Below are positions 17,657 to 25,879 of a stretch of DNA of 64,000 nucleotides, one piece after another. How positions within the stretch are numbered: the stretch's first letter is position 1; every line of letters begins with the position of its first letter. The DNA lies in contig JAHDSF010000013.1 of the NCBI GenBank assembly GCA_018432935.1, positions 1-64,000 of the forward strand. The letters run 5' to 3'. Position numbers and translations under genes: made by a program. The stretch is from Rhodospirillales bacterium (lineage in GTDB: Bacteria > Pseudomonadota > Alphaproteobacteria > Rhodospirillales > Shumkoniaceae). Under the pieces are notes generated by a model. The model made no database searches. It had not been told where the DNA came from and was given only the letters and a program-made list of their open reading frames with translations.

Positions 17657-18688
17657 TCAGCCGGCGACGATCTCCTCGAAGGCGCGCAGGAAGCTCGAAC
17701 CGGTCACGCGCTCGAACAGCCTGAGGAAGTTGCCGCCGATCACCTTCCCGGTGTCCTCGGCGGACAGTCCACGCGCCATCAGCGATTCCACCAGCAGGTC
17801 GAAGCGCGCGTAGTCGCCGAACACGGTCGTGCGAACGGCTCCCTGGTCGGTACCGATGCCGACGTGGTCGACCCCCACGGTCTCGACCAAACGGACGATC
17901 CCGTCGACGAAGCTCTCGAAGCTGGGCGTCACCAGCCCGGACGGCCAGGCTCCCACCACCCCGCCCGTGTCGGCGACCACCTTGGCGTGATCGGCGCTGA
18001 TCATCCGGGGATGAGCATCGCCGATCAGACTGTGTGAGAGCAGGATCGGGTTGCGCGACGTCTCGGCCACTCCCTTCGTCACCTCGAAGGTGGCGTGCGC
18101 GACGTCGATCACCATGCCCAGCCGGTCCATCTCGGCGACCACTTCGGCCCCGAACCGGGTCAGGCCGCGATAACGCGGCTCCTCGGTCTGGATATCGCCG
18201 AGGGCATTGATGCGATAATGGACAAGCTGGATCAGCCTCACGCCGCGCCCGTGAGCCCATTCGACGCCGCCGATATTGTTGTCGAGGAAATCGCCGCCCT
18301 CGATACCGGCGACGAGGACCATCCGTCCCCCGGTCACTGCCTCGCGAATCGCCCGCGCCGAGCGCGCGATCTCGAGCCCGCCGCGATGCGCCGCCTCGTC
18401 GAGGCGATCGAGCTGCCGAGAGGTCGCCGCAAACAGCTCGCCCTTGCGAGGCGGCCGGTGAGCGTGCAGCCCGCGTTCCGTCATCTCCAGCACCGGCAGG
18501 TCGCCGATCGCCGAGGCCACGCACCCCGAGAGCCCTCCCGCGCGCATGGCCTCGACGGCTTTCGCGGCATCCCCCTCTTCGGTGAAGAACCGGCCCAGGT
18601 GGCTGTGCAGATCGAACGCCGGCGCGTTCGCGATCACTTCGCGCACCCTTTGATCCCCCTCCGTCGAGCCGCTGTTCTTCCTGGGCAT
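17657..18688 (-). CDS. Membrane dipeptidase (peptidase M19 family), variant metal site
   Basis: A roughly 343-residue member of the renal dipeptidase family, which hydrolyses dipeptides with a zinc pair. Family marks are the bridging glutamate in VLVAGIEGGDFLDNN, histidines in VIDVAHAT and LLSHSL, GIGTDQG and the C-terminal GGNFLRLF. The N-terminal metal motif reads D-L-H-S-H (His28, His30) where most members have HxD, so metal binding may differ. The start at 18688 gives a normal length; an ATG at 18778 adds 30 unlikely residues. It converges with the deformylase-like gene and fits the peptide-use theme. Confidence 0.8.
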   Translation of the reverse strand: MPRKNSGSTEGDQRVREVIANAPAFDLHSHLGRFFTEEGDAAKAVEAMRAGGLSGCVASAIGDLPVLEMTERGLHAHRPPRKGELFAATSRQLDRLDEAAHRGGLEIARSARAIREAVTGGRMVLVAGIEGGDFLDNNIGGVEWAHGRGVRLIQLVHYRINALGDIQTEEPRYRGLTRFGAEVVAEMDRLGMVIDVAHATFEVTKGVAETSRNPILLSHSLIGDAHPRMISADHAKVVADTGGVVGAWPSGLVTPSFESFVDGIVRLVETVGVDHVGIGTDQGAVRTTVFGDYARFDLLVESLMARGLSAEDTGKVIGGNFLRLFERVTGSSFLRAFEEIVAG

Positions 18689-18788
18689 GTCGCACCCGTC
18701 TGGCAAGCGAGAGCGCAGCAGCAAGACCGCTTCGTGCGGGCAACTCCGACCCCCGCAATCACGCCAAACCTGCTGCACCCATTCTGTC

Positions 18789-19110
18789 GTAGGGGATTAT
18801 GCCGAACGGCGTGACGAAGGGCACGCTTTTCCTCGACCGGATGGCCTGCTGCCCCCGGGGCGCACGTGCTCTCGCGCGTCCTGCACCGACGGAACGCCCG
18901 CCTTGTCGCAAGGCGGCCCATCCGGAACCGCGGCACTGGGCGGCGACGGCCGCGGAAGGCTGGGCGCCAGGGACGAGAGCCCGGTGTCCCGCAGGTCGCG
19001 ATTCCGCGGGCGCATATCGATACGCCGGAGTGACGAAATGGTGGCAATTCGGTGCGAGGGTCCCTGCCCCGCCGAGGTAGCGGGAGCCGAAACCGTCCGC
19101 GGTGCGGCCG
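18789..19110. other. Intergenic region without a recognised gene
   Basis: Between the M19 dipeptidase and the transporter terminator, open frames in several phases show no conserved protein pattern. The stretch 18898-19040 contains short inverted repeats (for example CGCCTTGTCGCAAGGCG) and ends in CGCCGGAGTGACG, a form seen in dispersed intergenic repeats. Nothing else was recognised. Confidence 0.4.
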
Positions 19111-19125
19111 ACCACGCATGAAAAG

Positions 19126-19159
19126 AAAGGACCGGCTCGAGGGTTCGGGCCGGTCCTTT
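19126..19159 (-). terminator. Rho-independent terminator of the CYTH-DASS operon
   Basis: AAAGGACCGGC (19126-19136) pairs perfectly over 11 bp with GCCGGTCCTTT (19149-19159) around a 12-nt loop. On the minus strand the stem is followed by a T-rich run (CTTTCTTTT), just downstream of the transporter stop at 19174. Confidence 0.75.
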
Positions 19160-19173
19160 TGCACAAGCGATGC

Positions 19174-20754
19174 TCACCAGAGCTGACTGTTGAAGCCCAT
19201 CAACGGCATGACGTACTGGGTCCACAGGATCAGCATGATCCAGATGAGGAACAACTGGACGATGCCGAACTTGAAGGATTCGCCGCTCGAATAGTGGTCG
19301 AGCAGGTAGCTGATGTTGGCCGGCTTGGAGTTGAAGTAGAGGACGTACACCTGGTTGATCATGAACGCCATCGGCAGGCAGAAGCCGACCACGTCCCAAC
19401 CGAACTTCTTGGCGACGGTGATCATGATCGGGAACATGATGATGGTGCGCGCGGTCTTGCTCTCGCTGATCAGCGTGGTGATGCCGAACAGCCCGCTGAG
19501 GACAGCGAACACGAACAGCTTCATGCCGGGAGCATTGCCGTCGATCTGCCAAGCGTCGAGCATGCCGTGGATTCACAGGTCCACGATCTTCGACTGCTCG
19601 ACCACGCCGCCCAGCACGTAGGCGCCCCAGCTGAACATCAGCATGTGCCACGGGATATCGGCGTCGTTCCACTTCATGACACCAATGCGCAGGCCGAGGA
19701 TCTCGGGCAGAAGCACGACGCACGCCCCGGCCAATGCGATCACCTCGGCCTTGATGCCGTGCAGCTGGCCGGTCGACCACAAGAGCAGGACCGACACGAA
19801 CACGACGGCGGCCTTGATCTCCTCGATGCTCACCGGCCCCAGGGCCAGGTACTCCTGCCCCAGCCGCCGGAATCCGCCTTCGAACTTCGGCTGTGCATCC
19901 TCCTGCGAGATCGGAAAGATGTACCGGGTGCCGGTCCACCAGGACACTGCACACTGAATCAGGCAGAGCGGCAGGAGCGCGATCAGCCACTTGTCGTAGG
20001 TGACCACGGCGCCCGCCTTCTCGAGAAGAGCGATGGCCACCAGGTTGGCGGCGGACCCCGTCATGAAGGCGCTTGCCGACACGTTGTTGGCGAGCAGGTT
20101 CTGCAGCACCATGTTGCGGCCGACGTTGTTGCGCCTGTCGCCGCCGGTCGCCCCGAAGATCGCCGAGATGACCATGAACAGCGGCAAGAGCAGCGCCGTC
20201 TTCGCCGACGTGGCGCTGATGAAGGCGCCGAACAGCACGTTGAGAAGAATGAAGCTCCAGAACAACAGGGCGATGTTGCCCCTCATCCTCAACACGAGGT
20301 AGAGCGATACCCGTTTTGCAAGACCGGTGGCCACCAGCGCGCTTGCCATGATGAAACTGGCGATGTTCAGGATCATCACCGGCTCGCCGAGCATCGCGAA
20401 CGCCGGACGCATCTTCATCGTGCCGGTTACAACGGCGACGACGATGACGATGAACGAGGTCAGGAAATTGGGGATCGATTCGCTGAGCCAGAGGATCAGC
20501 GAGGCGATGAAGATGCCGAGCGCGCTGTAGCAGAGCTGCGGCGCCTTCTGCGCCTCGAAGACGTCGATCTCGCCGCACCATTTCAGGTGAAAGAAGAAGA
20601 ATACGGCGATGGCGATCGGTACGCCGTAGGCCTTAACCGCGGCCATCAGCCGGCCCGGCTTGATCTCCTTGAAGCGCTCCAGCGAGTAGTTGCGGAGATC
20701 CAGCGGATCGAACGCCCCGGCAACGGCGGCCGAGGAGCCTGTAGCAGGTGACAT
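19174..20754 (-). pseudogene. DASS-family anion/dicarboxylate symporter interrupted by one in-frame TGA
   Basis: Read through, this frame gives a 525-residue polytopic protein of the divalent-anion:sodium symporter (SLC13-like) family, which imports dicarboxylates, sulfate or related anions. The two signature loops are present: FISATSAKTALLLPLF in the N-half and TTLISESKTARTIIMFPI in the C-half. A TGA at 19573-19575 (codon 394, after KIVDL) splits it into 393 and 132 codons with no frame change and intact coding quality on both sides. The second signature and about three helices lie after the stop, so the short product should not transport. A recent nonsense mutation or a sequence error (TGG or CGA to TGA) are the main explanations. 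Confidence 0.8.
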
Positions 20755-20815
20755 GGCAGTTCCCCCCCCTTTGTGCTGACACGCCTTCCGCGCAGATGCC
20801 GCGGAAGCGCGCCGC

Positions 20816-21451
20816 CTACAGGCCGACCACCCTCTTGGCCGCCCGCAGGTAGTTGGTGTTCGGCAGGTGTGCGATGCCGAGCGCGGCGATGACTTTTTTC
20901 ATGCCGCCGTGATCCTCGCTTTCGCAGCACGCCGATTCGAGCAGTGCCCCGTTGAACCAGACCTGCGCGTACTCGCAGATGATCCCGTCGACGGTGAAGC
21001 CGTAGCGCATCTTCTCGACCGCTACGGGCACGATCTCCGGGTGCGCGCGAGCCATCGCGACGAAGTCGTCGAAGGCGTAGGAATCCTTGTCGAGGGGCAT
21101 CTCGACATTCAGGTGGCCGACGATGCTCGTGAGGTCCGCCGCCTTGACGGGGAACTGGAACTTCCCCCGCGGCTGGAAGATCTCGTACCCGTCCGGGGTC
21201 TCGCCGACTTTCGTCTTGATGTCCAAGAGCCCATCGCGAACCTTGACGTTCGCCTCGTCGGTGCGCCGCGACAGGAAGTACGTCTCGGCCGGCATTCTAC
21301 GGGCCTTGGACAGGACCGCGGAGGCGTCCCACATCTTCGCCTGCACGATCTCGATGATGCCGTGGCCGAAAACCCGGAACTCGGCGCGGGGAACGATCTT
21401 CGATGCCTCGGCGGCGGACGTGGCGACGTTCTTCGAATGACCCTCGCTCAT
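20816..21451 (-). CDS. CYTH-like protein (divergent triphosphate tunnel family)
   Basis: A 211-residue protein resembling the CYTH/triphosphate tunnel metalloenzyme fold. Beta-strand segments such as ETYFLSRR, NVKVRDGLLDIKTKVG and GKFQFPVKAAD alternate charged and hydrophobic residues in the manner of tunnel walls. The canonical N-terminal ExExK is replaced by AEFRVF near residue 24, so the substrate or metal use may differ. It begins 8 nt after the stop of a canonical CYTH gene and precedes the anion transporter, so the three form one minus-strand operon. The family call rests on pattern only. Confidence 0.55.
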   Translation of the reverse strand: MSEGHSKNVATSAAEASKIVPRAEFRVFGHGIIEIVQAKMWDASAVLSKARRMPAETYFLSRRTDEANVKVRDGLLDIKTKVGETPDGYEIFQPRGKFQFPVKAADLTSIVGHLNVEMPLDKDSYAFDDFVAMARAHPEIVPVAVEKMRYGFTVDGIICEYAQVWFNGALLESACCESEDHGGMKKVIAALGIAHLPNTNYLRAAKRVVGL

Positions 21452-21459
21452 GGCGGCGC

Positions 21460-21927
21460 TCACTTCCAGGCCGAATAAGGATGGGAAATCAGGTTCGAGT
21501 TGAAGTACCGGGGATCGGCGGTGACCTCCTCGGCAATCCATGCGGGCTTTTCGAAGGCCTGGTCCTCCGAGCTGAGCTCGACCTCGGCGACGATCAGCCC
21601 GGCGTTGTCGCCGAAGAACTCGTCGACCTCCCAATGCAGGCCGCCGTGCGCGATCTTGTAGCGCTTCTTCTCGATGATCGGCTTCTCGCACAGGCCGTCG
21701 AGCATGGCGTCGGCCTGATCGCGCGGGATCTCGTATTCGTACTCGACGCGCGTGGCGCCGACCGTGATCCCTTTCACCGTCAGGAACCCCTTGCCGCCGA
21801 CGGTCCGGACCCGCACGGTCCGCTCCTTGGCGCTGTTCAGATAGCCCTGCCGGTACAACGTCCCCTGGGCCAGGGCGCGCCAGGCGTCCCCCGCGACAAG
21901 GAACTTACGCTCGATCTCTTTCGGCAT
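21460..21927 (-). CDS. CYTH domain protein (triphosphatase/adenylate cyclase class IV-like)
   Basis: A 155-residue CYTH protein. The signature EIERKF at residues 4-9 supplies ExExK, followed by the basic and acidic strand residues expected of the tunnel (RTVRVRTVGGKGFLTVKG, EYEYEIP, IEKKRYKI, EVDEF, IVAEVELSSED). Stand-alone bacterial CYTH proteins usually hydrolyse inorganic triphosphate or thiamine triphosphate; some make cAMP. The start at 21927 follows GGGGAGAG; an upstream ATG at 21966 is less likely. It is first in the operon with the CYTH-like gene and the DASS transporter, and divergent from a LysR regulator. Confidence 0.85.
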   Translation of the reverse strand: MPKEIERKFLVAGDAWRALAQGTLYRQGYLNSAKERTVRVRTVGGKGFLTVKGITVGATRVEYEYEIPRDQADAMLDGLCEKPIIEKKRYKIAHGGLHWEVDEFFGDNAGLIVAEVELSSEDQAFEKPAWIAEEVTADPRYFNSNLISHPYSAWK

Positions 21928-21992
21928 CGTCTCTCCCCGCAAGCCCCGGCCTAAGGGGCCGGTCACTTGGCTACGATAGTGAAGGTCTTCCC

Positions 21993-22039
21993 ATAAGCCA
22001 AATTACAATTTATAATTGAGCTTATTAGCTTCTTATAAT
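21993..22039. promoter_or_regulatory. AT-rich divergent regulatory region with dyads, likely LysR operator
   Basis: In this GC-rich window, the stretch between the CYTH operon and the LysR gene is strikingly AT-rich. It holds CAATT-TAT-AATTG (22006-22018), ATAAGC (21993-21998) facing GCTTAT (22020-22025), and TATAAT at 22034-22039, just before the LysR gene start at 22049. LysR proteins typically bind such dyads between divergent genes. Confidence 0.5.
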
Positions 22040-22048
22040 GGGTGCGCG

Positions 22049-23008
22049 ATGAACCTGAGCCTGCTGACGACCTTTCTCACCGTCGCCGAGACCGGCAGCT
22101 TCACCCAGGCTGCGCGCGAAACGTTCGTCACCCAGCCCGCCATCAGCCACCATATCCGCGCCCTGGAGGATAAGCTTGGCGTGAAGCTCTTCGTCCGCAA
22201 CGGGCAGAGCATCCAGCTGACCAGCGAGGGCGAGGAGCTGCGCCGCTACGCCAAGGCGATCATGCGGACGGTCGAGGAAGCGGAGTTCGCGATCACCGAG
22301 ATGAGCGCCCTCAAGCGCGGTCGCCTGCGGATCGGCGCCACCAGCTACATGGCCTATCTGCTGCCCCCCGTGGTGGCCGAGTTCAAGCGCCGGCACCCGT
22401 TGGTTCAGGTGACGGTGTGGTTCCACAACAGCGCGGAAGTCCTGCGCCTCGTTGCGAACGGGGCGGTGGATCTCGGCTTTGCCGGCCGCATCGGCACCGG
22501 GGCGAGCGGCCTTCGCGTCGTGCCGGTCCACACCGAGCGGCTTTCCCTCGTCGCTCCGCCTGCCCATCCTCTGGTCGGCAGCCCGCGGGTCTTGCCTGCG
22601 GACCTTTGCGGCCACGTGCTGGCGGTCCGCGAACAAGGCACCTACACGCGCCGTTGCGTCGACGCCTGGTTCGGAAGCTGCCCCCTTCCCGAGAACCTGA
22701 TCGAGGTTGGCCGAATCGAGGCTGCAATCCAGTTCGCTCTGCAGGGCTGCCTCGCGTTCGTCCCGGAGGGTGCGATTCGAATCGCCGCCCCGTCCGGACA
22801 ACTGGTCTCGCTGCCCGCTCTCGATCTGACCTCCGAGATGGAGTACAGCTTGTACCTGTTCGGGGGAACCACACCCAGCCTGGCCGCTCATGTCTTTCTC
22901 GAGATCCTGGCCGCGTCGTCCGAGTTCCGGACGGCGCGTGCCCTCGAAGAATTGGTTCGGGAGACGCCGGAAAGCCGGGTCGGTCCACGAACCCGCGGCG
23001 AAGGTTGA
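22049..23008 (+). CDS. LysR-family transcriptional regulator
   Basis: A 319-residue LysR regulator. The N-terminal helix-turn-helix (residues 1-60) reads LLTTFLTVAETGSFTQAARE, then TQPAISHHIRALEDKLGVKLF. A linker helix and a two-lobe effector domain follow, starting near RGRLRIGATSY. ATG 22049 gives the usual MNLSLLTTF start and is preferred over 22016. It is divergent from the CYTH-CYTH-DASS operon and followed after 36 nt by a metallo-hydrolase gene, so either or both may be its targets. Confidence 0.9.
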   Translation: MNLSLLTTFLTVAETGSFTQAARETFVTQPAISHHIRALEDKLGVKLFVRNGQSIQLTSEGEELRRYAKAIMRTVEEAEFAITEMSALKRGRLRIGATSYMAYLLPPVVAEFKRRHPLVQVTVWFHNSAEVLRLVANGAVDLGFAGRIGTGASGLRVVPVHTERLSLVAPPAHPLVGSPRVLPADLCGHVLAVREQGTYTRRCVDAWFGSCPLPENLIEVGRIEAAIQFALQGCLAFVPEGAIRIAAPSGQLVSLPALDLTSEMEYSLYLFGGTTPSLAAHVFLEILAASSEFRTARALEELVRETPESRVGPRTRGEG

Positions 23009-23044
23009 CTCTGGAGGTTGCGCTCGCATGGAAGCCGTGCCGGC

Positions 23045-24145
23045 ATGTCAGTGAAGACGGAGGACGCTCGCCTGACGGCGGTTTCGGGCTTCGGCGGAAC
23101 CAAGCTGCCGGCCTGCTTTCTGCTTGAGGGGCGCGGATCGCGCATTCTCATCGATCTTGGCGAGGGACCGGACGAGGGGGTGGTTGCCGACGTCTCGGGC
23201 GTCGGCCGGGTCGACGCCCTGGTGCTCAGCCACGGCCACGGCGACCATGCCGGCGCCCTTCGCCTGCTTCCCCAGGTCGGCGACCCGCCTGTCTACGCGG
23301 CGGAGCCGCTGCTTCCACGGCTGCCCAAGGGGGTGCAAGGACGGCCGCTGTCTCCGGGCGCCAACGAGATCGCGGGGATCCCTCTTGTCACCGGCCGGCC
23401 CGGTCATGCGCCGGGGGCGTTCTGGTTGCGCTTCGGCATTGGCGGCGGCCTCCTTTACATGGGTGACCACTGCCGGGAGTCCTGCCTGTTCGCCTATGAC
23501 GCTCCGCCGCGGTCCCGGTGCGTCATTCTCGACGCTTCGTACGGCACCGACGATACGCCCCAGGAGCAGCGGATTGCCGAGTTCGAGGCGGCGCTGTCCT
23601 CCCGGCCGCTGCTCTTGCCCCTGCCGGCATACGGCAGGGCCGCCGAGGTGGCGCTCCACCTCGCCCGGTCGGGGCGGCAGTTCCGGGTCTGCGAGAGTAT
23701 CCGTGCAGCCCTGCGCTGGATGGCAGACACCGCTGCGGACTGGCTCTGCGGCGATACGGCGCGCGAACTCCTGGAGGTGGCAAATCTGGCGCCTCCGGCC
23801 GGCGACGAGGCCGATGGCCTGGTGCTGGCCGCCGCGGCCCAGTGCGAGAAGGGAGCGTCAGCGCGCCTGGCCCGGGGTGCGATCGCCGGCGATGGCTCTC
23901 CCGCCATCCTGTTCACCGGCTACGTCTCGAAGGGAACGCCCGCCGCAACCCTGGTCGCTGCCGGACGTGCAGGCTATTGCTGTTGGAACGTCCACGCCCG
24001 TCTGTCGGAGAATGTCGATCTCGTGCGCTCGACCGGGGCCGAGGTCGTCATGCCGTGCTTCTGCGACATCCCCGAGGTGAACCGCATCGCCCCCCTCCTC
24101 GCCCCCGCCCGCACCGTGACGCAAAACGTCTTCTCGTGGAGCTGA
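23045..24145 (+). CDS. Metallo-beta-lactamase-fold hydrolase
   Basis: A 366-residue MBL-fold protein with the zinc motif HGHGDH at residues 63-68 (VLSHGHGDHAGAL). A later GRPGHAPGAFWL histidine and the MGDH segment near 140 supply further ligands. The C-terminal half is rich in CAEK-type segments and resembles exonuclease or ribonuclease-like MBL proteins only loosely (FTGYVSKGTP; FCDIPEVN). The reaction is unknown. The ATG at 23045 is chosen over TTG 23018. It lies 36 nt after the LysR gene in the same direction. Confidence 0.7.
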   Translation: MSVKTEDARLTAVSGFGGTKLPACFLLEGRGSRILIDLGEGPDEGVVADVSGVGRVDALVLSHGHGDHAGALRLLPQVGDPPVYAAEPLLPRLPKGVQGRPLSPGANEIAGIPLVTGRPGHAPGAFWLRFGIGGGLLYMGDHCRESCLFAYDAPPRSRCVILDASYGTDDTPQEQRIAEFEAALSSRPLLLPLPAYGRAAEVALHLARSGRQFRVCESIRAALRWMADTAADWLCGDTARELLEVANLAPPAGDEADGLVLAAAAQCEKGASARLARGAIAGDGSPAILFTGYVSKGTPAATLVAAGRAGYCCWNVHARLSENVDLVRSTGAEVVMPCFCDIPEVNRIAPLLAPARTVTQNVFSWS

Positions 24146-24173
24146 CCCGGGCTCTCTGCAGTCACCGCTTCGC

Positions 24174-24635
24174 TCAGGCGCGGGAACCCCAGCTCAACAC
24201 CTCCGCGACCACACCGTTGCGCTGCATCGGCATGGCGACTCCGACGAACTTGAAGAAGCTGCGGTCCTCCCAGCCCAGAGTCCCGCTGTAGAAGACGGTC
24301 TCGCCGCCGTTCAGCACGCGGAGGGCGATCTTGCGGGCGACGTGGGAACTCTTGCCGTGAGTGTCGGCCAGGTACCTGCCGGTCAGGTCGCGTCCCCAGG
24401 CGCCCACCAGTGCAGTGCCGAAGAACACGCACAGGAAATCGTCGTGGCTGGCATCCCAGCGCTGGATCATGAGTCTCGGCCAGTGGACCATGAAGGCGCG
24501 GTCATGAAGCGATTCGAACCTGAGCACCCCTTCGCCACGAGCGGTGCTGCAAAGCTCCATGAAGGCGCAGACAGCCGGGTGGGCCGCCGCCCCGTCGTCG
24601 ACCACGAGATCCTCTTCGGTCTCCGAGATACCCAT
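24174..24635 (-). CDS. Small PAS-domain protein, PAS_5 type (paralogue 1)
   Basis: A 153-residue single-domain protein of the PAS_5 (DUF1488-like sensory) type found mainly in Alphaproteobacteria. The core is LHDRAFMVHWPRLMIQRWD, then DFLCVFFGTALVGAWGRDLTGRYL, and a C-terminal SGTLGWEDRSFFKFVGVAMPMQ strand pair. There is no output domain, so any signalling would need a partner. The start at 24635 follows AGGAGGGG. Two paralogues lie 0.6-2 kb to the right with the same layout. The exact Pfam number was not checked. Confidence 0.65.
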   Translation of the reverse strand: MGISETEEDLVVDDGAAAHPAVCAFMELCSTARGEGVLRFESLHDRAFMVHWPRLMIQRWDASHDDFLCVFFGTALVGAWGRDLTGRYLADTHGKSSHVARKIALRVLNGGETVFYSGTLGWEDRSFFKFVGVAMPMQRNGVVAEVLSWGSRA

Positions 24636-24821
24636 TGCCCCTCCTGACGCCTGCACACAGGCAACCTCTCCCAGCCTGCATCTAGGCAACTGGAGATCGA
24701 CATACTCTACGGCTCAGACGATAGCCACGGTACTGTCACAATTCCAGTCGGAGCATCGCCCCCTTGACGGAGGGCGGCATCGGCACGCACAACGAGCGGA
24801 CCTCAAGCGGCAGGAGCCAGC

Positions 24822-25265
24822 ATGAACGCGCAGCCGATAAACCCAGGCGAAATCCGGGTCCGCCGCCTTGAGCCCCGCGAATGGGGAGTTGCCTATCCGA
24901 TCATGGTCCAGCTTCGGCCGCATCTCGACCCGGCATCGTTCCTCGACCGGGTGAGGCGCCAAAGCCAGGCGGGATACGAGCTGGTCGGCGCCTTCCGTGC
25001 GGAAGTGCTGGTGGGCGTGCTCGGGATACGGCCGGTGCATACCCTGGCACGCGGAGCTTATCTGCATGTCGACGATCTGGTGGTCGACGCCTCGGTTCGT
25101 GGCAGCGGCACCGGCCGGGCGTTGATCGAATACGCCGAGTCTGACGCCCGTGCGCGCGGCATGGGCGCCCTCTTCCTCGACGCCCGGAAGGAGGCGATCC
25201 CGTTTTACGAACGGCTGGGGTACGGGTTCCACCCTTCGCCTTCGATGACCAGAAAGATCGGCTGA
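24822..25265 (+). CDS. GNAT-family N-acetyltransferase
   Basis: A 147-residue GCN5-related acetyltransferase that transfers an acetyl group from acetyl-CoA to an amine. Visible features are beta-strand 4 (YLHVDDLVVDASVRG), the acetyl-CoA pyrophosphate loop RGSGTGRALI, the LFLDARKEAIPFYERLGY motif typical of GNAT motif B, and a length close to the minimum for the family. It is the only plus-strand gene in the run of PAS_5 paralogues. Its substrate is unknown. Confidence 0.88.
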   Translation: MNAQPINPGEIRVRRLEPREWGVAYPIMVQLRPHLDPASFLDRVRRQSQAGYELVGAFRAEVLVGVLGIRPVHTLARGAYLHVDDLVVDASVRGSGTGRALIEYAESDARARGMGALFLDARKEAIPFYERLGYGFHPSPSMTRKIG

Positions 25266-25272
25266 GCGCCTT

Positions 25273-25818
25273 TCAGCAGCGGCTCACCAGCGTTACCGTC
25301 TCGGCGACGACGCCCCTGCGCTGCAGCGGCAGGATCACCGCGTGGTAGCGGACGAACCCTCGCTGCCGCCACCCCAGCGTACCGCTGAAATAGACGGTCT
25401 CGCGCTCGCACAGCACATGCCTATTGACCTTGCGAAACAGGCCGCCGAACGGGTTTTCGGCGAAGATCATCTTCCCCGTGCAATCGCCGCCGTAGTGGTC
25501 CCGCAGCATGGTTCCGAACAACACGCACAGGAAATCCCCGGCTGCCGGCTCCCACCTGAGGATCACCAGCGCGCTCCAGAACCGCATCATCGACCGCTGC
25601 TGCAGCATCTCGAGGTCGAGCACGCCCTGGCCGTGGGCAGCGTCGCAGAGGCCGACGAACTCGCGCACGAGGGCGTCCCGCTTCGCGTCCGCGCTGTCGA
25701 GGACGACGTCCTCCTCGGGAATGTCCATATCGGCCGCAAGGCCGAAGAGCGCCTTTTGCGCAGGCTGCGGCACCATCGACGTGACAAAATCCTGCTGGGG
25801 ATCGACGCATTCCATCAT
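25273..25818 (-). CDS. Small PAS-domain protein, PAS_5 type (paralogue 2)
   Basis: A 181-residue paralogue of the proteins at 24174-24635 and 25880-26386. Shared elements are LEMLQQRSMMRFWSALVILRWE, DFLCVLFGTMLRDHYGGDCTGK and SGTLGWRQRGFVRYHAVILPLQRRGVVAETV. An N-terminal extension of about 40 residues is unlike the others. The first ATG (25818) has a weak ribosome site; ATG 25776 is an alternative. Its stop lies 7 nt from the stop of the convergent acetyltransferase. The ligand is unknown. Confidence 0.65.
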   Translation of the reverse strand: MMECVDPQQDFVTSMVPQPAQKALFGLAADMDIPEEDVVLDSADAKRDALVREFVGLCDAAHGQGVLDLEMLQQRSMMRFWSALVILRWEPAAGDFLCVLFGTMLRDHYGGDCTGKMIFAENPFGGLFRKVNRHVLCERETVYFSGTLGWRQRGFVRYHAVILPLQRRGVVAETVTLVSRC

Positions 25819-25879
25819 ATGCGTCCGTCGAAGGCGCGGCGAGTCCTTTCCGCAAGCCGGAGCCGGTGCGGCCTCCGGA

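Noticed and set aside
18799..19080. A 93-codon plus-strand frame in the gap after the dipeptidase
   Set aside because: It has no ribosome site or family, and its sequence overlaps short inverted repeats.
19573..19575. TGA in the DASS gene read as selenocysteine
   Set aside because: No SECIS-like hairpin directly follows the codon, and transporters of this family do not carry selenocysteine there. Nonsense mutation or error is simpler.
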